Shown piece by piece: positions 1 through 7,916 of a stretch of 64,000 bases of DNA. Every line of letters begins with the position of its first letter. Position 1 is the first letter of the stretch. The position numbers and the translations under genes are program-made. The stretch lies in assembly GCF_031157255.1 (NCBI RefSeq), contig NZ_JAVIFX010000005.1, forward strand, positions 248,001-312,000, read 5' to 3'. Under the pieces are notes generated by a model. It was not told the origin of the DNA, made no database searches, and saw only the letters and a program-made list of their open reading frames with translations. The stretch comes from Bradyrhizobium sp. LHD-71. GTDB taxonomy: Bacteria; Pseudomonadota; Alphaproteobacteria; Rhizobiales; Xanthobacteraceae.

Positions 1-217
1 CGCCAGCGACAAATCCATGGACGAAAATCTGATGGCACTCTAACGGAGTGCCATGCAGCCAGAAGCATGCTGAGGAGATCTCAAGCACGGTTGCTTGGGT
101 GAGGTCGCGGGGGGTTCCGGTCGTGTTAGCGTGCGCGTCCTTGACCGCCTCGGGAAGCGCAGCTTTGCGCTTATCGGAAAGCTGACCTCCTGGAATCTGT
201 ATCGTGTAAGTCGCCAT
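1..217 (-). CDS. Tautomerase-like protein, 3' end cut by window edge
   Basis: A leftward frame starts at ATG 217 and stays open to base 1 (72 codons seen). It begins MATYTIQIPGGQLSDKRK and contains DAHANTTGTP and later HQIFVHGFVAG, the pattern I know from small 4-oxalocrotonate-tautomerase-like proteins (QKAA..AI...H...TGAP ... D.IFVHG..RAG). Such proteins usually use the N-terminal Pro as catalytic base. Here residue 2 is Ala, so a classical tautomerase mechanism is doubtful, as in several noncanonical relatives. A purine-rich GAGAGG precedes the start. The stop of the gene at 242-553 lies 25 bp upstream, so the two are probably co-transcribed. The end of the gene is outside the window. Confidence 0.6.
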   Translation of the reverse strand, partial: MATYTIQIPGGQLSDKRKAALPEAVKDAHANTTGTPRDLTQATVLEISSACFWLHGTPLECHQIFVHGFVAG

Positions 218-241
218 CCATCCTCTCAGTTTTTGTGGAGA

Positions 242-553
242 TCAGGTCCGCGCGTCCCGCGGCCGGGGGGTCACGCGGTGCGCATACGCCTCCTGGCTAA
301 CCGCCTCGTCGACAATCCGCCCGATGCAGGCTTCGATCTCCTCCTCGTAAGGCGACACCGGACTTGCGTGCTGGTCGTCGTCCGCCACGAACCGCGGGAC
401 GTGCTGCGACGCTCTACGCAGGCGCGCCACCAGAGCGTCGGCCGCCTCTTGCGTTGGCTCGAGTGCCAGGACATGTGCAAGCAGCAGCTGCACGACCGAG
501 GTAAGGGCCGATACATGAGCAGCGTTAGCTGTGTATTCGTCGCTTTGGTGCAT
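242..553 (-). CDS. Hypothetical protein, 103 aa
   Basis: A 103-residue leftward frame that I cannot assign to a family. It looks soluble and helical, with an acidic C-terminal half (SPYEEEIEACIGRIVDEAV) and no signal peptide or membrane segment. It sits 25 bp upstream of the tautomerase-like gene on the same strand, which is the main argument for it being real. An alternative reading frame over the same bases gives a low-complexity Arg-rich protein and looks like a shadow. Function unknown. Confidence 0.45.
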   Translation of the reverse strand: MHQSDEYTANAAHVSALTSVVQLLLAHVLALEPTQEAADALVARLRRASQHVPRFVADDDQHASPVSPYEEEIEACIGRIVDEAVSQEAYAHRVTPRPRDART

Positions 554-625
554 GCCAGATCCCGTCGCGGAGGCTCGATCTTAGAGACTAGCTACCACGA
601 TTGCCCGCGACCATCTCATCTGGCT

Positions 626-641
626 GGTTATCGATTGGATG
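626..641. promoter_or_regulatory. Possible weak copy of the TTCGATAG-type box
   Basis: The string GGTTATCGATTGGATG resembles the right part of the better boxes at 6557-6587 and 18771-18800. It lies between the hypothetical gene at 242-553 and the broken msrA at 716. On its own it would not be called a site; it is listed because other boxes of this family also sit beside msr and peroxiredoxin-type genes. Confidence 0.2.
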
Positions 642-715
642 CCCGCCTTCTATCGTTTCTCACTAGGTCTGCGATCGCTATTGTCGCGTGGCGGCGTCTA
701 GCCGATCAGAGAAAC

Positions 716-1171
716 ATGATGACGGAGAAGGCGATACTGGCCGGCGGATGCTTTTTTGGGGCGTCCAGGACATGTTCCGCCGACTGCGAGGTGTGGTCGC
801 GACGCGCGTCGGCGACGCCGGCGGCGATCTCCGAAATCCGAGCTACGGTAACCATCCGGGGCATGCCGAGGCGATCGAAATCTTCTTCGATCGGACAGTC
901 GTTAGCTACAGGGCCATCCCTGAACGATTCTTCCGGCTTCACGACCCGACAACTTACGAGCAGCAGGGGAGTGACTTTGAACCAAGCTACCGTTCTGCCA
1001 TCTTCTATACGGACAAACGGCAGAGACGGCGCTCGCGACGATCGCCGAAATCGAAAGCTCTGGCCTGTGGCCCGGTCCTGTGGTGACTGAAATCAATCCC
1101 GAGGAGCGGTCTGGCAGGCCGAGCCTGAGCACCGAGACTACCTGCAACGCCACTCGGGCGGTTACAGCTGA
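716..1171 (+). pseudogene. msrA: Frameshifted msrA (methionine sulfoxide reductase A) copy
   Basis: The start reads [15 protein letters not shown], which matches the active-site region of MsrA (AGGCFWG). The frame is then lost, and the match continues one frame over with RRLRGVVATRVGDAGGD, HAEAIEIFFDRTVVSYR and RLHDPTTYEQQG...[10 protein letters not shown]. After another shift the end reads AEPEHRDYLQRHSGGYS before TGA at 1169-1171. The intact MsrA at 55485-55997 carries the same blocks in one frame ([41 protein letters not shown]). At least two frameshifts are needed, so this copy cannot make a full enzyme. A sequencing error is unlikely to cause several shifts in 450 bp. Confidence 0.8.
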
Positions 1172-1302
1172 GAGTTACTTCGGCCGAGCTGGCGACTGCC
1201 GCCCGCGCCTTCATTCAAAAAAGGTCGTGAACCACCGGGGAGCCGCAAACTGACCTGCCGCTCTCGACGGCGTCCGCGCAGCCCGTACACCGAGCCCGCG
1301 TC

Positions 1303-1848
1303 TCAGGAATAGTCACCGCCACTCTGCTGGCTGAGCTTTCCGAGGTAGTCACGCTTCCCGATCTTCGCTCCGAGGTGTCGGAGGATCGCGTGCGCAATAG
1401 AGATGTGGAAAAAGAAGTCGGGAAGTACCAGGTGCCGAATATAGTCGTCGCCGCCGTACCACCCACGCACGATAGGCGGCGTCAGTTCGTATGTGTGGGA
1501 TTGCGCGCGGGCGACTTCGTCTGGCTGCACCTTTTGCAAGAACCCGCGAGTCTCAAGGAGCCGCCCCTTTAGCGCCGGATACATCATAGGGGTGTTGCAA
1601 GCCGCCGGTGGGTCGCGCTGCATCAGCTTGGCCATGTGTGCGGCGACCTTGTTACAGCCTATGGAGACCTGCTCTCCGAAAGTCAGCATGTCGGGTGCGA
1701 GCCGTTCGTCAAGGATCCGACCAGGCCTAAAGCCCTTAGTCCGCTCGAGCGCTTGGGCGTGGTCGAGGTAATCATCCATCACGTTTAACCCATGCACCAT
1801 GACAGGGACTGTGATGTCATAGACCGAGAGGGACACGCCAACCTCCAT
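1303..1848 (-). CDS. DUF1993 family protein
   Basis: 181 residues from the preferred start at 1848 (MEVGVSLSVYDITVP). Recognisable DUF1993 features are the N-terminal Y(D)xxVPVxxxGL segment, the central block ERLAPDMLTFGEQVSI and the C-terminal DFFFHISIAHAILRHLGAKIG. The family is predicted to have a DinB-like four-helix fold; no reaction is established. An in-frame ATG at 1902 would add 18 residues without family character, so the shorter start is preferred. The 167 bases between 1848 and P460 contain a weak TCGATAGGTCGATA string at 1881-1894. Confidence 0.8.
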   Translation of the reverse strand: MEVGVSLSVYDITVPVMVHGLNVMDDYLDHAQALERTKGFRPGRILDERLAPDMLTFGEQVSIGCNKVAAHMAKLMQRDPPAACNTPMMYPALKGRLLETRGFLQKVQPDEVARAQSHTYELTPPIVRGWYGGDDYIRHLVLPDFFFHISIAHAILRHLGAKIGKRDYLGKLSQQSGGDYS

Positions 1849-2015
1849 GCGCTCGTTTGTATTCTGAACCTCGGTCGGCCTCGATAGGTCGATAACCGAC
1901 ACGAATAGCCACGATAACTACCTCCCGTCTCGCGGCTGGCCACATCAGGTTGCCGAACCCGACAATGGCGTCCGCGAAGCAGCAGCAAGAGGAGAGCGCG
2001 TACCCATGCGGCCGC

Positions 2016-2591
2016 CTAGCGATGCAGGACGGGATATCCGTTCACGTAAATCCAGTCGGTGGCTTGGGCGGGCACATGGCACCCCTGGCAATCGGTACGG
2101 TAATCGGTAGAGGTCGTCTTGAGCGGCTTGTCCACATCGAACCATGACCATCCCCACCCGTCGCCCCACAACGGGTTGTCGGGGTGCGTTCCCTTGCTGT
2201 CTTTCACCATGACGAACCAGCCCTTAAGCTTGTCGGCGTGGCTCACCGTGCCCGTGGTCAATTCGTTCGTCGAGGTCTCAAAGACTTCTTTCACCAGGAC
2301 GGCGCCGTCCGGGTAGTTTCCCGTCTTCCGGTAGGCGTCAATCGTCCCTGGAGATGCGTAGACGGCGTGCATTTCCTTCGAGCCCTGCCCGCTGTCAGCG
2401 GCAATCGCCCAGGTCCCGAGCGCTTGGTAAAGGGTTCGATAATCTTCGGGAACGCGCAGGTTTCCGGCGGAATCGACTACGCTCGCGGTCGGGGTGGCCG
2501 GAGCCGTTCCTTTCATCTGCGCGAGCGCCGCCACGGTTCCCGCGACCAGCGCGACAATAACGGCGAGGCCGGCGGTCCTCGAGAATTTCAT
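2016..2591 (-). CDS. Cytochrome P460 family protein, exported
   Basis: 191 residues with a clear signal peptide (MKFSRTAGLAVIVALVAGTVAALA). The mature part has the P460-type core: YRTLYQALGTWAI near the N-terminus, a GW.WSWFD segment and a single C-terminal haem motif CQGCH. The family includes hydroxylamine-oxidising P460 and less well understood periplasmic monohaem proteins; this one should act in the periplasm. Start 2591 is set by AAAGGAG 6 bp upstream; a longer in-frame start at 2639 lacks this. Module A1 lies about 95-165 bp upstream in the same relation as to other redox genes here. No electron-transfer partner is adjacent. Confidence 0.85.
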   Translation of the reverse strand: MKFSRTAGLAVIVALVAGTVAALAQMKGTAPATPTASVVDSAGNLRVPEDYRTLYQALGTWAIAADSGQGSKEMHAVYASPGTIDAYRKTGNYPDGAVLVKEVFETSTNELTTGTVSHADKLKGWFVMVKDSKGTHPDNPLWGDGWGWSWFDVDKPLKTTSTDYRTDCQGCHVPAQATDWIYVNGYPVLHR

Positions 2592-2685
2592 GGGATCTCC
2601 TTTACTGCCCGCGACGTTTGCTCGGCGCAATGGCTTCAATAAATGTCCAGCCGGCCGCGCATACTCGGTCCATCCGGCGACCTCC

Positions 2686-2755
2686 AGGATCGGACACAGC
2701 CGACAGAATTAGAAATTCCCTTTGAACATGCATTCGATAGGCGTGGGGTATCGTC
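2686..2755 (-). promoter_or_regulatory. Module A1: conserved promoter/operator element
   Basis: One of four strongly alike intergenic stretches (others at 15696-15765, 30849-30893, 48612-48681). Common parts, read on the plus strand, are AGGATCGGAC, AATTAGAAATTCCCTTTG and CATGCATTCGATAG, ending in the inverted repeat CGATA-N9-TATCG (here 2735-2753). The repeat has the T-N11-A spacing typical of LysR-type regulator boxes. The nearest leftward gene is cytochrome P460. The operator role is inferred from symmetry and recurrence; a REP-like repeat is the alternative. Confidence 0.6.
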
Positions 2756-2798
2756 TTCAAAGGCCAATGCACACGCGTGTGTTCCGCGCGGTGTTTGC

Positions 2799-3083
2799 TC
2801 AGCCATCCAGGAGAGCCCCGTACTCCGCGTGGCGCGCGGCGTAGGAAGACATGAAAGGGCACTTCGCGATCACTCTTTTCCCGTCGCGGCGCGACGCCTC
2901 GAACACGCCATGCGCCAAGCGCGAGCCGTATCCCCGGCCGGACAGTTCCTGCGGCACTTCCGTGTGGAGCAGAACGACCCGATCGTCGTCAACCTTGTAG
3001 TATGCGACCGCGGTCGCTCCGCCATCGATGGGCATTTCAAATCGACTCATGGCCGGATTGTCTCGGACGTCGCTTTCCACCAT
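2799..3083 (-). CDS. GNAT-family N-acetyltransferase (short, YjdJ-like)
   Basis: 94 residues covering the compact GNAT core only. Visible are the beta strands around AVAYYKVDDDRVVLLHTEVP, the acetyl-CoA pyrophosphate-binding loop LSGRGYGSRLAHGVF (the Q/RxxGxG/A type) and the ending RVIAKCPFMSSYAARHAEY. This matches the short bacterial GNATs with the C-P-F-.-.-.-Y end (YjdJ/GTLF3B types), whose substrates are mostly unknown. The gene lies between repeats A1 and B1. A decayed copy of its first codons is present in the equivalent place at 48700-48750, which suggests the gene once travelled with these repeats. Confidence 0.85.
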   Translation of the reverse strand: MVESDVRDNPAMSRFEMPIDGGATAVAYYKVDDDRVVLLHTEVPQELSGRGYGSRLAHGVFEASRRDGKRVIAKCPFMSSYAARHAEYGALLDG

Positions 3084-3165
3084 CTATCTCCCTCGCGATA
3101 AGCCAACAAATTTATCAGGCCAACGAGCGATGGTCTGCCGGCGCACCTCAAATGATCGGTGTGCC

Positions 3166-3204
3166 TGGACGAATGGCGACGGATTATGGATTCGCGGCGC
3201 GATC
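3166..3204. repeat. Repeat B, copy 1
   Basis: The 39-base string that begins TGGACGAATGGCGACGGATT and ends TTCGCGGCGCGAT recurs nearly unchanged at 31068-31105 and 48784-48820. In all three places it follows module A at 103-411 bp on the same side. It has no gene-like reading and no strong internal palindrome. Its role is unknown; it may be part of a dispersed intergenic repeat. Confidence 0.65.
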
Positions 3205-3589
3205 CGCTATCTTGCCTTTTGACCGCGAGAGCGTCGGCCTCGGATCACTATTAATTCGAGTGGCTCAAGGATGGGAAGACCACGTACACGCCGCCTTCGT
3301 TCTCCAGGGCGGCCGGGTCGTTGCCGCGCTGGCCGTCCTTATCTAGGACGGCATTTCCGCCTTCGAGCGCTTCTTCATTGCGCGAACCGGCCGGGGCTCT
3401 ATTCTTTCGTCGAACTAATGCTCATGCGAGCGTTTCGCATGACAGCCTTTCGATGAAGCCTTTGGCGCAAAAAGTTGTCGGTCGGTTTGACGTTGCGTCG
3501 GAATGCCGTCCGGCCGGCAAAGTCCAACCCTGACATTGTTGAATGCTTGGCCGCGGAGAGCTTATTGCACGTCTCGACCCGGTCGAGCA
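3205..3589. other. Intergenic, no gene recognised
   Basis: About 385 bases after repeat B1. Short frames exist on both strands, but none has a convincing start or family match. A minus-strand stretch near 3270-3350 (NAVLDKDGQRGNDP...VYVVFPS) looks peptide-like and could be the relic of a gene, but I cannot name it. Confidence 0.4.
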
Positions 3590-4105
3590 TCATCGTAAAG
3601 AGTCGACGCTCCATCTATTCGAGCCGGCGAGCCCCAGAAATAGGGCGCAACACATGGCGGCAAATACGGAGTAGTCGAATGGCGACTTGATTCCGAACGA
3701 GATCGCCATGGCCGAACCGAACAGCAAGAGCAGCCCGGCGCTGCCGAAAGCCGCCCACCGTAGCGCGAATCCGAGGACCAGCGTAACGCCAAAAAGCAGC
3801 TCAAGAACCGTCGCTGCCGTGCCGAGAAAAGGCACCATCGACGCGGGCGCGAAGGCATTTACCTTGGCCGCGTAGGTCAAAAATCGCTCAAATGTTCCCC
3901 AGGAAACTCCCCGCTCGCCTGGATTTCCGTAGAATCCGAGCCTATCGCTGACCGACAACAGGAACGAGAGCCCCAGCGCCATCCGGCTTCCCAACGAAAG
4001 CAGATCGAGGGCAAGAGAAGCTACTCGCCCGGCAGATTGCAGTTTGAGAATCGGTTCGCCGCGCCAACTGCGTAGGAGACCGCCAAGAGTTATGGTTGCT
4101 GACAT
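3590..4105 (-). CDS. DoxX family integral membrane protein
   Basis: 171 residues with four likely membrane spans: about 28-50 (ALDLLSLGSRMALGLSFLLS), 85-110 (APASMVPFLGTAATVLELLFG), 115-135 and 140-160. The GSRMALGLSFLLSVSDR start and the central AATVLELLFGVTLVLGF are typical of DoxX/DoxD-like proteins, some of which act with thiosulfate oxidation or with redox stress systems. The gene stands 58 bp downstream of the UPF0173 hydrolase on the same strand and may be its operon partner. No catalytic residues can be pointed out. Confidence 0.8.
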   Translation of the reverse strand: MSATITLGGLLRSWRGEPILKLQSAGRVASLALDLLSLGSRMALGLSFLLSVSDRLGFYGNPGERGVSWGTFERFLTYAAKVNAFAPASMVPFLGTAATVLELLFGVTLVLGFALRWAAFGSAGLLLLFGSAMAISFGIKSPFDYSVFAAMCCALFLGLAGSNRWSVDSLR

Positions 4106-4162
4106 CGTGGCTATCCTATGGGCGGGTGGGGACCCCCGGGGACCTGTACCGTGAGCGCGCCG

Positions 4163-4870
4163 CTAGAGGGTAATTGTCTCGCCGACTTTCGGCACCACAA
4201 CGTCGGTGGACGACCCCTTTAGCCCTTCGACGAACTTCTCCGCAGTCTGATCGATGATGGGGAAGCTGGCGTAGTGGCAAGGAATCGCTGTGTCGAACTT
4301 GAAATAGCGGCGACAGGCGAGTGCAGCGACCGCGCCGCCCATCGTGAGGCGATCGCCGATCGGTACGATTCCGATGTCCGGCTTATATAGTTCCTGGATT
4401 AGCTCCATATCACCAAAGATGTCGGTGTCGCCCATGTGATAGAGCGTCTTGTCATCGGGGAAATGAAGGACGAGGCCGGTCGGATTGCCGAGATAGACGT
4501 TCTGTCCGTCTTTCATACCGTATGACGAGGAATGCAAGGCGTTGACAAACGCGGTGGTGAAGCCGCCGCAATCCACTGTTCCGCCGTGGAGTCCGGGATT
4601 GACTTTGTTGCCATTGACACCCTGTCCGACGAGATAGTTGCAGATCTCATGATTGGCGACCAACATGGCGTCGGTCTTTTTCAGGATGGCGAGCGCGTCC
4701 CCGACGTGATCGTTGTGGCCGTGCGTGAGCAGCACATGTGTGACACCCTCAGCAGCTTCCTCCCACCCTTTTTTCCAGGACGGATTTTCAGACAGAAACG
4801 GATCGATCAGGATCTTGGACCGGCCCACTTCGATGCGAAATGCGGAATGTCCGAACCATGTCAGTTTCAT
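4163..4870 (-). CDS. UPF0173 metal-dependent hydrolase (UlaG/metallo-beta-lactamase fold)
   Basis: 235 residues, full length for UPF0173. It opens [14 protein letters not shown] and carries the metal-binding motif [12 protein letters not shown] (HxHxDH type). Further ligand regions are [12 protein letters not shown] and the C-terminal PCHYASFP, where a His contributes to the dinuclear site. The family contains predicted Zn-dependent hydrolases, related to the lactonase UlaG, with no general substrate known. It lacks a signal peptide, so it is cytoplasmic. DoxX follows it. Confidence 0.9.
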   Translation of the reverse strand: MKLTWFGHSAFRIEVGRSKILIDPFLSENPSWKKGWEEAAEGVTHVLLTHGHNDHVGDALAILKKTDAMLVANHEICNYLVGQGVNGNKVNPGLHGGTVDCGGFTTAFVNALHSSSYGMKDGQNVYLGNPTGLVLHFPDDKTLYHMGDTDIFGDMELIQELYKPDIGIVPIGDRLTMGGAVAALACRRYFKFDTAIPCHYASFPIIDQTAEKFVEGLKGSSTDVVVPKVGETITL

Positions 4871-4941
4871 AGGACAGTGTTCCTCGATCGTTTCTGATTA
4901 AGCTGTTGCGGGAAACCCGGGTCGACATTTCATGACAAGGG

Positions 4942-5283
4942 CTACCGGTAGTGTCCAAATGCCCTATTGGCGTTACTCGATGGAGCCCTCAAACAAACGT
5001 ACTCGATTGTCGCAGCGCCGGATGGCGTTTTCCAATAGCGGGCGTATATGGTTTCCATAGCGCGAGATAATTGCCGAAACGTCATGAGCATCAAGGCGCG
5101 TGACGGCGCTAGCGCCCACCCGGCGCTAACGACACCGATATACGGACGCTGCTCCGCAGGATTAGACGTGTACAATGTTCTCGGGTGCGATCTGGTCCGT
5201 TCAGTGATCCTGTCGTGCATCGCTGGTATAAGATTCAGCCTTCCCGAGCCCGAAAACATGATGGTCCAGCGCGATATGCGCAT
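4942..5283 (-). CDS. Possible hypothetical protein, weak
   Basis: A 113-codon leftward frame fills much of the 480-base gap between the UPF0173 gene and the aldolase. It has no recognisable domain, a mixed composition and no clear ribosome site. A weak box-like string, GTGTCCAAATGCCCTATTGG at 4951-4970, overlaps its 3' end. It is more likely chance or a degraded gene than a functional one; otherwise I see nothing in 4871-5353. Confidence 0.2.
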   Translation of the reverse strand: MRISRWTIMFSGSGRLNLIPAMHDRITERTRSHPRTLYTSNPAEQRPYIGVVSAGWALAPSRALMLMTFRQLSRAMETIYARYWKTPSGAATIEYVCLRAPSSNANRAFGHYR

Positions 5284-5353
5284 TACCCGGGCGGGAGAAT
5301 TCCGTCCATTACGGCGCCTCGAGATGAGCTTCGGTGATCATTCGGGTCCCGAT

Positions 5354-6223
5354 CTAGTGCAGATTGTTTAAGAGCTTCAGTCTCGCCATCACGACTTCTT
5401 TGATCGCGTCGACGGCAAAAGGAAGAATCTTGTACGGCACGACTTCGTCGAGCTTATTTGAGAGACCCGCTTCAAGGCCGCGCCTCCACGCAACGCGCAG
5501 TTCAGTATTGATGTGGACGATGTTGATGCCTGCGGAGACAGCCTGACGCAAACTGTCGTCGTCAGTCCCCGACCCGCCATGTAAGGTCAGCAGCGCGGCC
5601 GTCTTGCGCTTGATCCTCGCAATCCTGTCGACATCGAGTTGCTTCTTCACCTGTCCGCGCACCATGCTGGGAAGCAGTCCGTGCATGTTACCGACGGATG
5701 GCGCCAGCATGTCGATCCCCGTAGCATCGACGAACCGTTTGGCTTCTTCAGGGCGCGTGAGACCTTTTGTGAGATCAGGCGCCGTCTCATGGATTTCGGA
5801 ACCGGTCCCGATATCGCCGATCTCTCCCTCGACCATGATCGCAGGATTAAGCGCCTTCAGCTCTTTGACCGCGTCCTTGGTCCTTTGGATATTCTCTCCG
5901 ATCGGCAAACCTGACAGATCGAACACGAGAGCATCGAAGCCCGCCTTGACCGCGTCGATCGCGCTCTTGAGCGAATGGACATGATCGGCGTTTAGAAACA
6001 ACCGGACGCCGGACTCCTCACGCAAGCTTCGCACTATCGCAGCAATCGAACCGTCGCCAATGAATTGGCGCTCACCCTCAGAAACCCCAACGATGACGGG
6101 AACGTTCAGTTCCCGTGCTGAGGCGAAGATGGCTTTCAGAGTGGCTAAGTCGCCGACATTGAAGTGGCCGACCGCGACCTGCCGCTTCTGAGCGTCTTCA
6201 AGCACGTCACGCAATCGGAACAT
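5354..6223 (-). CDS. Class II fructose-bisphosphate/tagatose-bisphosphate aldolase family protein
   Basis: 289 residues. Class II aldolase landmarks: HFNVGDLATLKAIFASA near residue 20, the zinc-binding NADHVHS (where canonical enzymes read LHLDHG), EGEIGDIGTGS as the EGELG-like ligand segment, and LHGGSGTDD with NIVHINTELR for the phosphate-binding loops. The enzyme should cleave or form a ketose (bis)phosphate with dihydroxyacetone phosphate. The altered LHLDHG makes the exact sugar uncertain between fructose-, tagatose- or another phosphate. GGAAGGAAAC just before 6223 fixes the start; 12 extra upstream codons are unlikely. It has no operon partner. Confidence 0.85.
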   Translation of the reverse strand: MFRLRDVLEDAQKRQVAVGHFNVGDLATLKAIFASARELNVPVIVGVSEGERQFIGDGSIAAIVRSLREESGVRLFLNADHVHSLKSAIDAVKAGFDALVFDLSGLPIGENIQRTKDAVKELKALNPAIMVEGEIGDIGTGSEIHETAPDLTKGLTRPEEAKRFVDATGIDMLAPSVGNMHGLLPSMVRGQVKKQLDVDRIARIKRKTAALLTLHGGSGTDDDSLRQAVSAGINIVHINTELRVAWRRGLEAGLSNKLDEVVPYKILPFAVDAIKEVVMARLKLLNNLH

Positions 6224-6344
6224 AACAGTTTCCTTCCAACACCATTCAACGACTCGCAAGCGAGGGAGCGCCGAGCTGCTTGCTTTCTTCTAACCGCTAA
6301 GCGACGGCGACCTAGGACATCGACGCTGCGCGGCGCAGAGTGGC

Positions 6345-6470
6345 GAGGATTTCGCGACGGTTCATCCCGAACCGTGAGTCGGGTTCGACGGCGCCGTTAC
6401 GGATCCGCCCGTCCGTCTCGATCACGTCAATCGTGGGAATGGGTAGCATCCAGTCCAGTGAGCAGTGGCG
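6345..6470 (-). pseudogene. 3' fragment of a peroxiredoxin-like (AhpC/TSA) gene
   Basis: Bases here match the 3' part of the intact gene at 57195-57926: GTCGGGTTCGACG, GGATCCG.CCGTCCGT, ATCACGT and CGGGAATGGG.AGCATCCAG.CCG occur in the same order and spacing. They encode the end of the protein (IPATYVIDTDGRIRSAFVEPDF in the intact copy). The active-site half (GGWCPFC) is missing and the frame is disturbed, so this is a remnant only. Confidence 0.7.
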
Positions 6471-6556
6471 CGATCATCTACTTCCCGAATGCGTCGGACG
6501 TGGTCATGTTCCCAATTCCATTGCAGGGCATCGAACATACGACCGGGAAAGAGGAT

Positions 6557-6587
6557 GATCCAACTACCATTAGTTATCGAATCGATG
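6557..6587. promoter_or_regulatory. Diverged box of the TTCGATAG family
   Basis: Contains TTATCGAATCGATG, which includes the perfect small palindrome ATCGA-A-TCGAT. Read on the minus strand it gives CATCGATTCGATAA, matching the left half of module A (CATTCGATAG). The second half is weak. It lies about 90 bp upstream of the peroxiredoxin remnant, as would suit its former promoter. Confidence 0.4.
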
Positions 6588-6838
6588 CCAGCTACGCTGC
6601 ATGAATTGCTTCGTGCCGACCGACACTTCCCAGCCATCCATGGGTGGCAACCAAGAGGGTCGAATGGAGGTCCTTATCGATGACTTGGGTTTGCGCAGAT
6701 GGCGTCCCAGGCCCGTCTCAGCGCGGATTTGGGCCTATTCAACGCTCGTTGTAATCGCAACGCGAGTGGGGGCTGGAGCATTCGTTCGTTGATTCCTTCG
6801 CTATCGTTCACGAGGTTCGAAGGCTGCCCTCGTCAGCC

Positions 6839-6922
6839 AGGAGCGCCTGTTCTGCGCGCACCAGATGCGCCAGGATCGGGGCAAGCTCGTAATCCTGCGG
6901 GATAAGCCTGAGCCTTCGGTTG
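6839..6922 (-). pseudogene. Fragment of a LysR-type regulator gene
   Basis: About 84 bases match 63160-63245, the region encoding the C-terminal part of the LysR regulator at 63045-63995: AGGAGCGCCTGT, GCACCAG.TGC, GGATCGGG and CTCGTA.TCCTGC.GGAT.AGCCT in the same order. Nothing else of the gene remains. Together with the peroxiredoxin fragment at 6345-6470, this 800-base gap holds pieces of two genes that are both intact at 57-64 kb. The stretches between them (6590-6835, 6925-7030) show nothing I recognise. Confidence 0.65.
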
Positions 6923-7031
6923 GGTGTTTGTTTGCGAGCGGTAGGTTTCGGCGCGGAACGGGTAAAGCTATCGTGTCAACAACTACCGGGAATGCCGCGC
7001 CGTGGCCGCGATGCCCGGATCGGTGGCCGTC

Positions 7032-7916
7032 CTAGTGCGCGCGGAGCTCCCTGAGAAGGAAGTCGGTAAATGCGCGGGCGGCAGGCTTTATTGTCTTTCC
7101 GCTCACGAAGACCGCGTTCAGCTCCTGCGAGCCGAAATCCCAGTCAGGCAACACCCGCACGAGCTTGCCGGCGTCAAGCTCTGCTCGCGCGCTGTTCTCG
7201 CTCGACGCTGCGATCCCCAACCCGGCGACCGCGCTTGCCGTGGCGACTTCGTTCGTGGTGATCGAGAGCGGGCTGTCAACCCGCACGGAGGTGACGCGAC
7301 CGCCCTTGCGGAAGGAGAACGTCGGTGAGGGATGCGCCGGACTGATGATCACAGTGTGGTGCGTGAGGTCCGACGGCATCGTCGGCATGCCGCGCTCCCG
7401 CAAGTAGTCGGGAGAGGCCGTGAGTATCCTTGGCTGGTGGATGATCTTGCGGGCAGTCGCGCTCGAGTCGGGGAGGGGGCCGAACTGGAACGACACGTCG
7501 AGGCCCTCAGTCACGAGGTCTGGGTAGCGGTCAGTCGGCCGGAGCTCGATCTTGAGAGCAGGGTGCTGCTTCATGAACGCGGGAAGCCGCGGGACGATTT
7601 CCCTGAGCCCGAAACTGATTGGCGTGCCGACCCGCAGCGAGCCGCGCAGCTCTCCCGTTCCGCGCGCCTCGTGGTCGGCCTCGTCGAGCGCCGCCAGGAT
7701 CGCCTCAACGCGCATGAGGTACGTCGTGCCGGCGTCGGTCAGCGTCACCGCCCGGGTGGTGCGGCTGAAGAGCGTCGTGCCGACCTCCTCCTCGAGGGCA
7801 GCGATCAGCCTGGATGCGGTCGGCTGCGACAGGCCGAGCTCTCGGCCGGCATTGGAGAAGTTGCCGACGCGCGCGGCGCGGGCAAACAGCCTGAGTGCTG
7901 AGAGTCGATCGTTCAT
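7032..7916 (-). CDS. LysR family transcriptional regulator
   Basis: 294 residues from ATG 7916 (MNDRLSALRLFARAARVGNF). The N-terminal winged helix-turn-helix spans about 1-60, with recognition region SQPTASRLIAALEEEVGTTLF. The effector domain follows from about 90 (GSLRVGTPISFGLREIVP). The sequence resembles the CrgA/AaeR-like LysR subgroup, which often responds to aromatic or electrophilic compounds; this is a general likeness only. An extension to 7991 adds nothing family-like. It is divergent from the PAS kinase at 8271, and a 354-base shared upstream region separates them. Confidence 0.9.
   Translation of the reverse strand: MNDRLSALRLFARAARVGNFSNAGRELGLSQPTASRLIAALEEEVGTTLFSRTTRAVTLTDAGTTYLMRVEAILAALDEADHEARGTGELRGSLRVGTPISFGLREIVPRLPAFMKQHPALKIELRPTDRYPDLVTEGLDVSFQFGPLPDSSATARKIIHQPRILTASPDYLRERGMPTMPSDLTHHTVIISPAHPSPTFSFRKGGRVTSVRVDSPLSITTNEVATASAVAGLGIAASSENSARAELDAGKLVRVLPDWDFGSQELNAVFVSGKTIKPAARAFTDFLLRELRAH

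Noticed and set aside
33-52. GGCACTC/GAGTGCC hairpin near the left edge, read as a terminator
   Set aside because: There is no T-run, and the bases lie inside the open tautomerase-like frame on the minus strand, so a coding explanation is preferred.
95-1090. Long rightward open frame of 331 codons
   Set aside because: It crosses the opposite-strand tautomerase and hypothetical genes and then runs through the broken msrA in a mostly wrong frame; composition is Arg/Ser-rich and no domain is visible.
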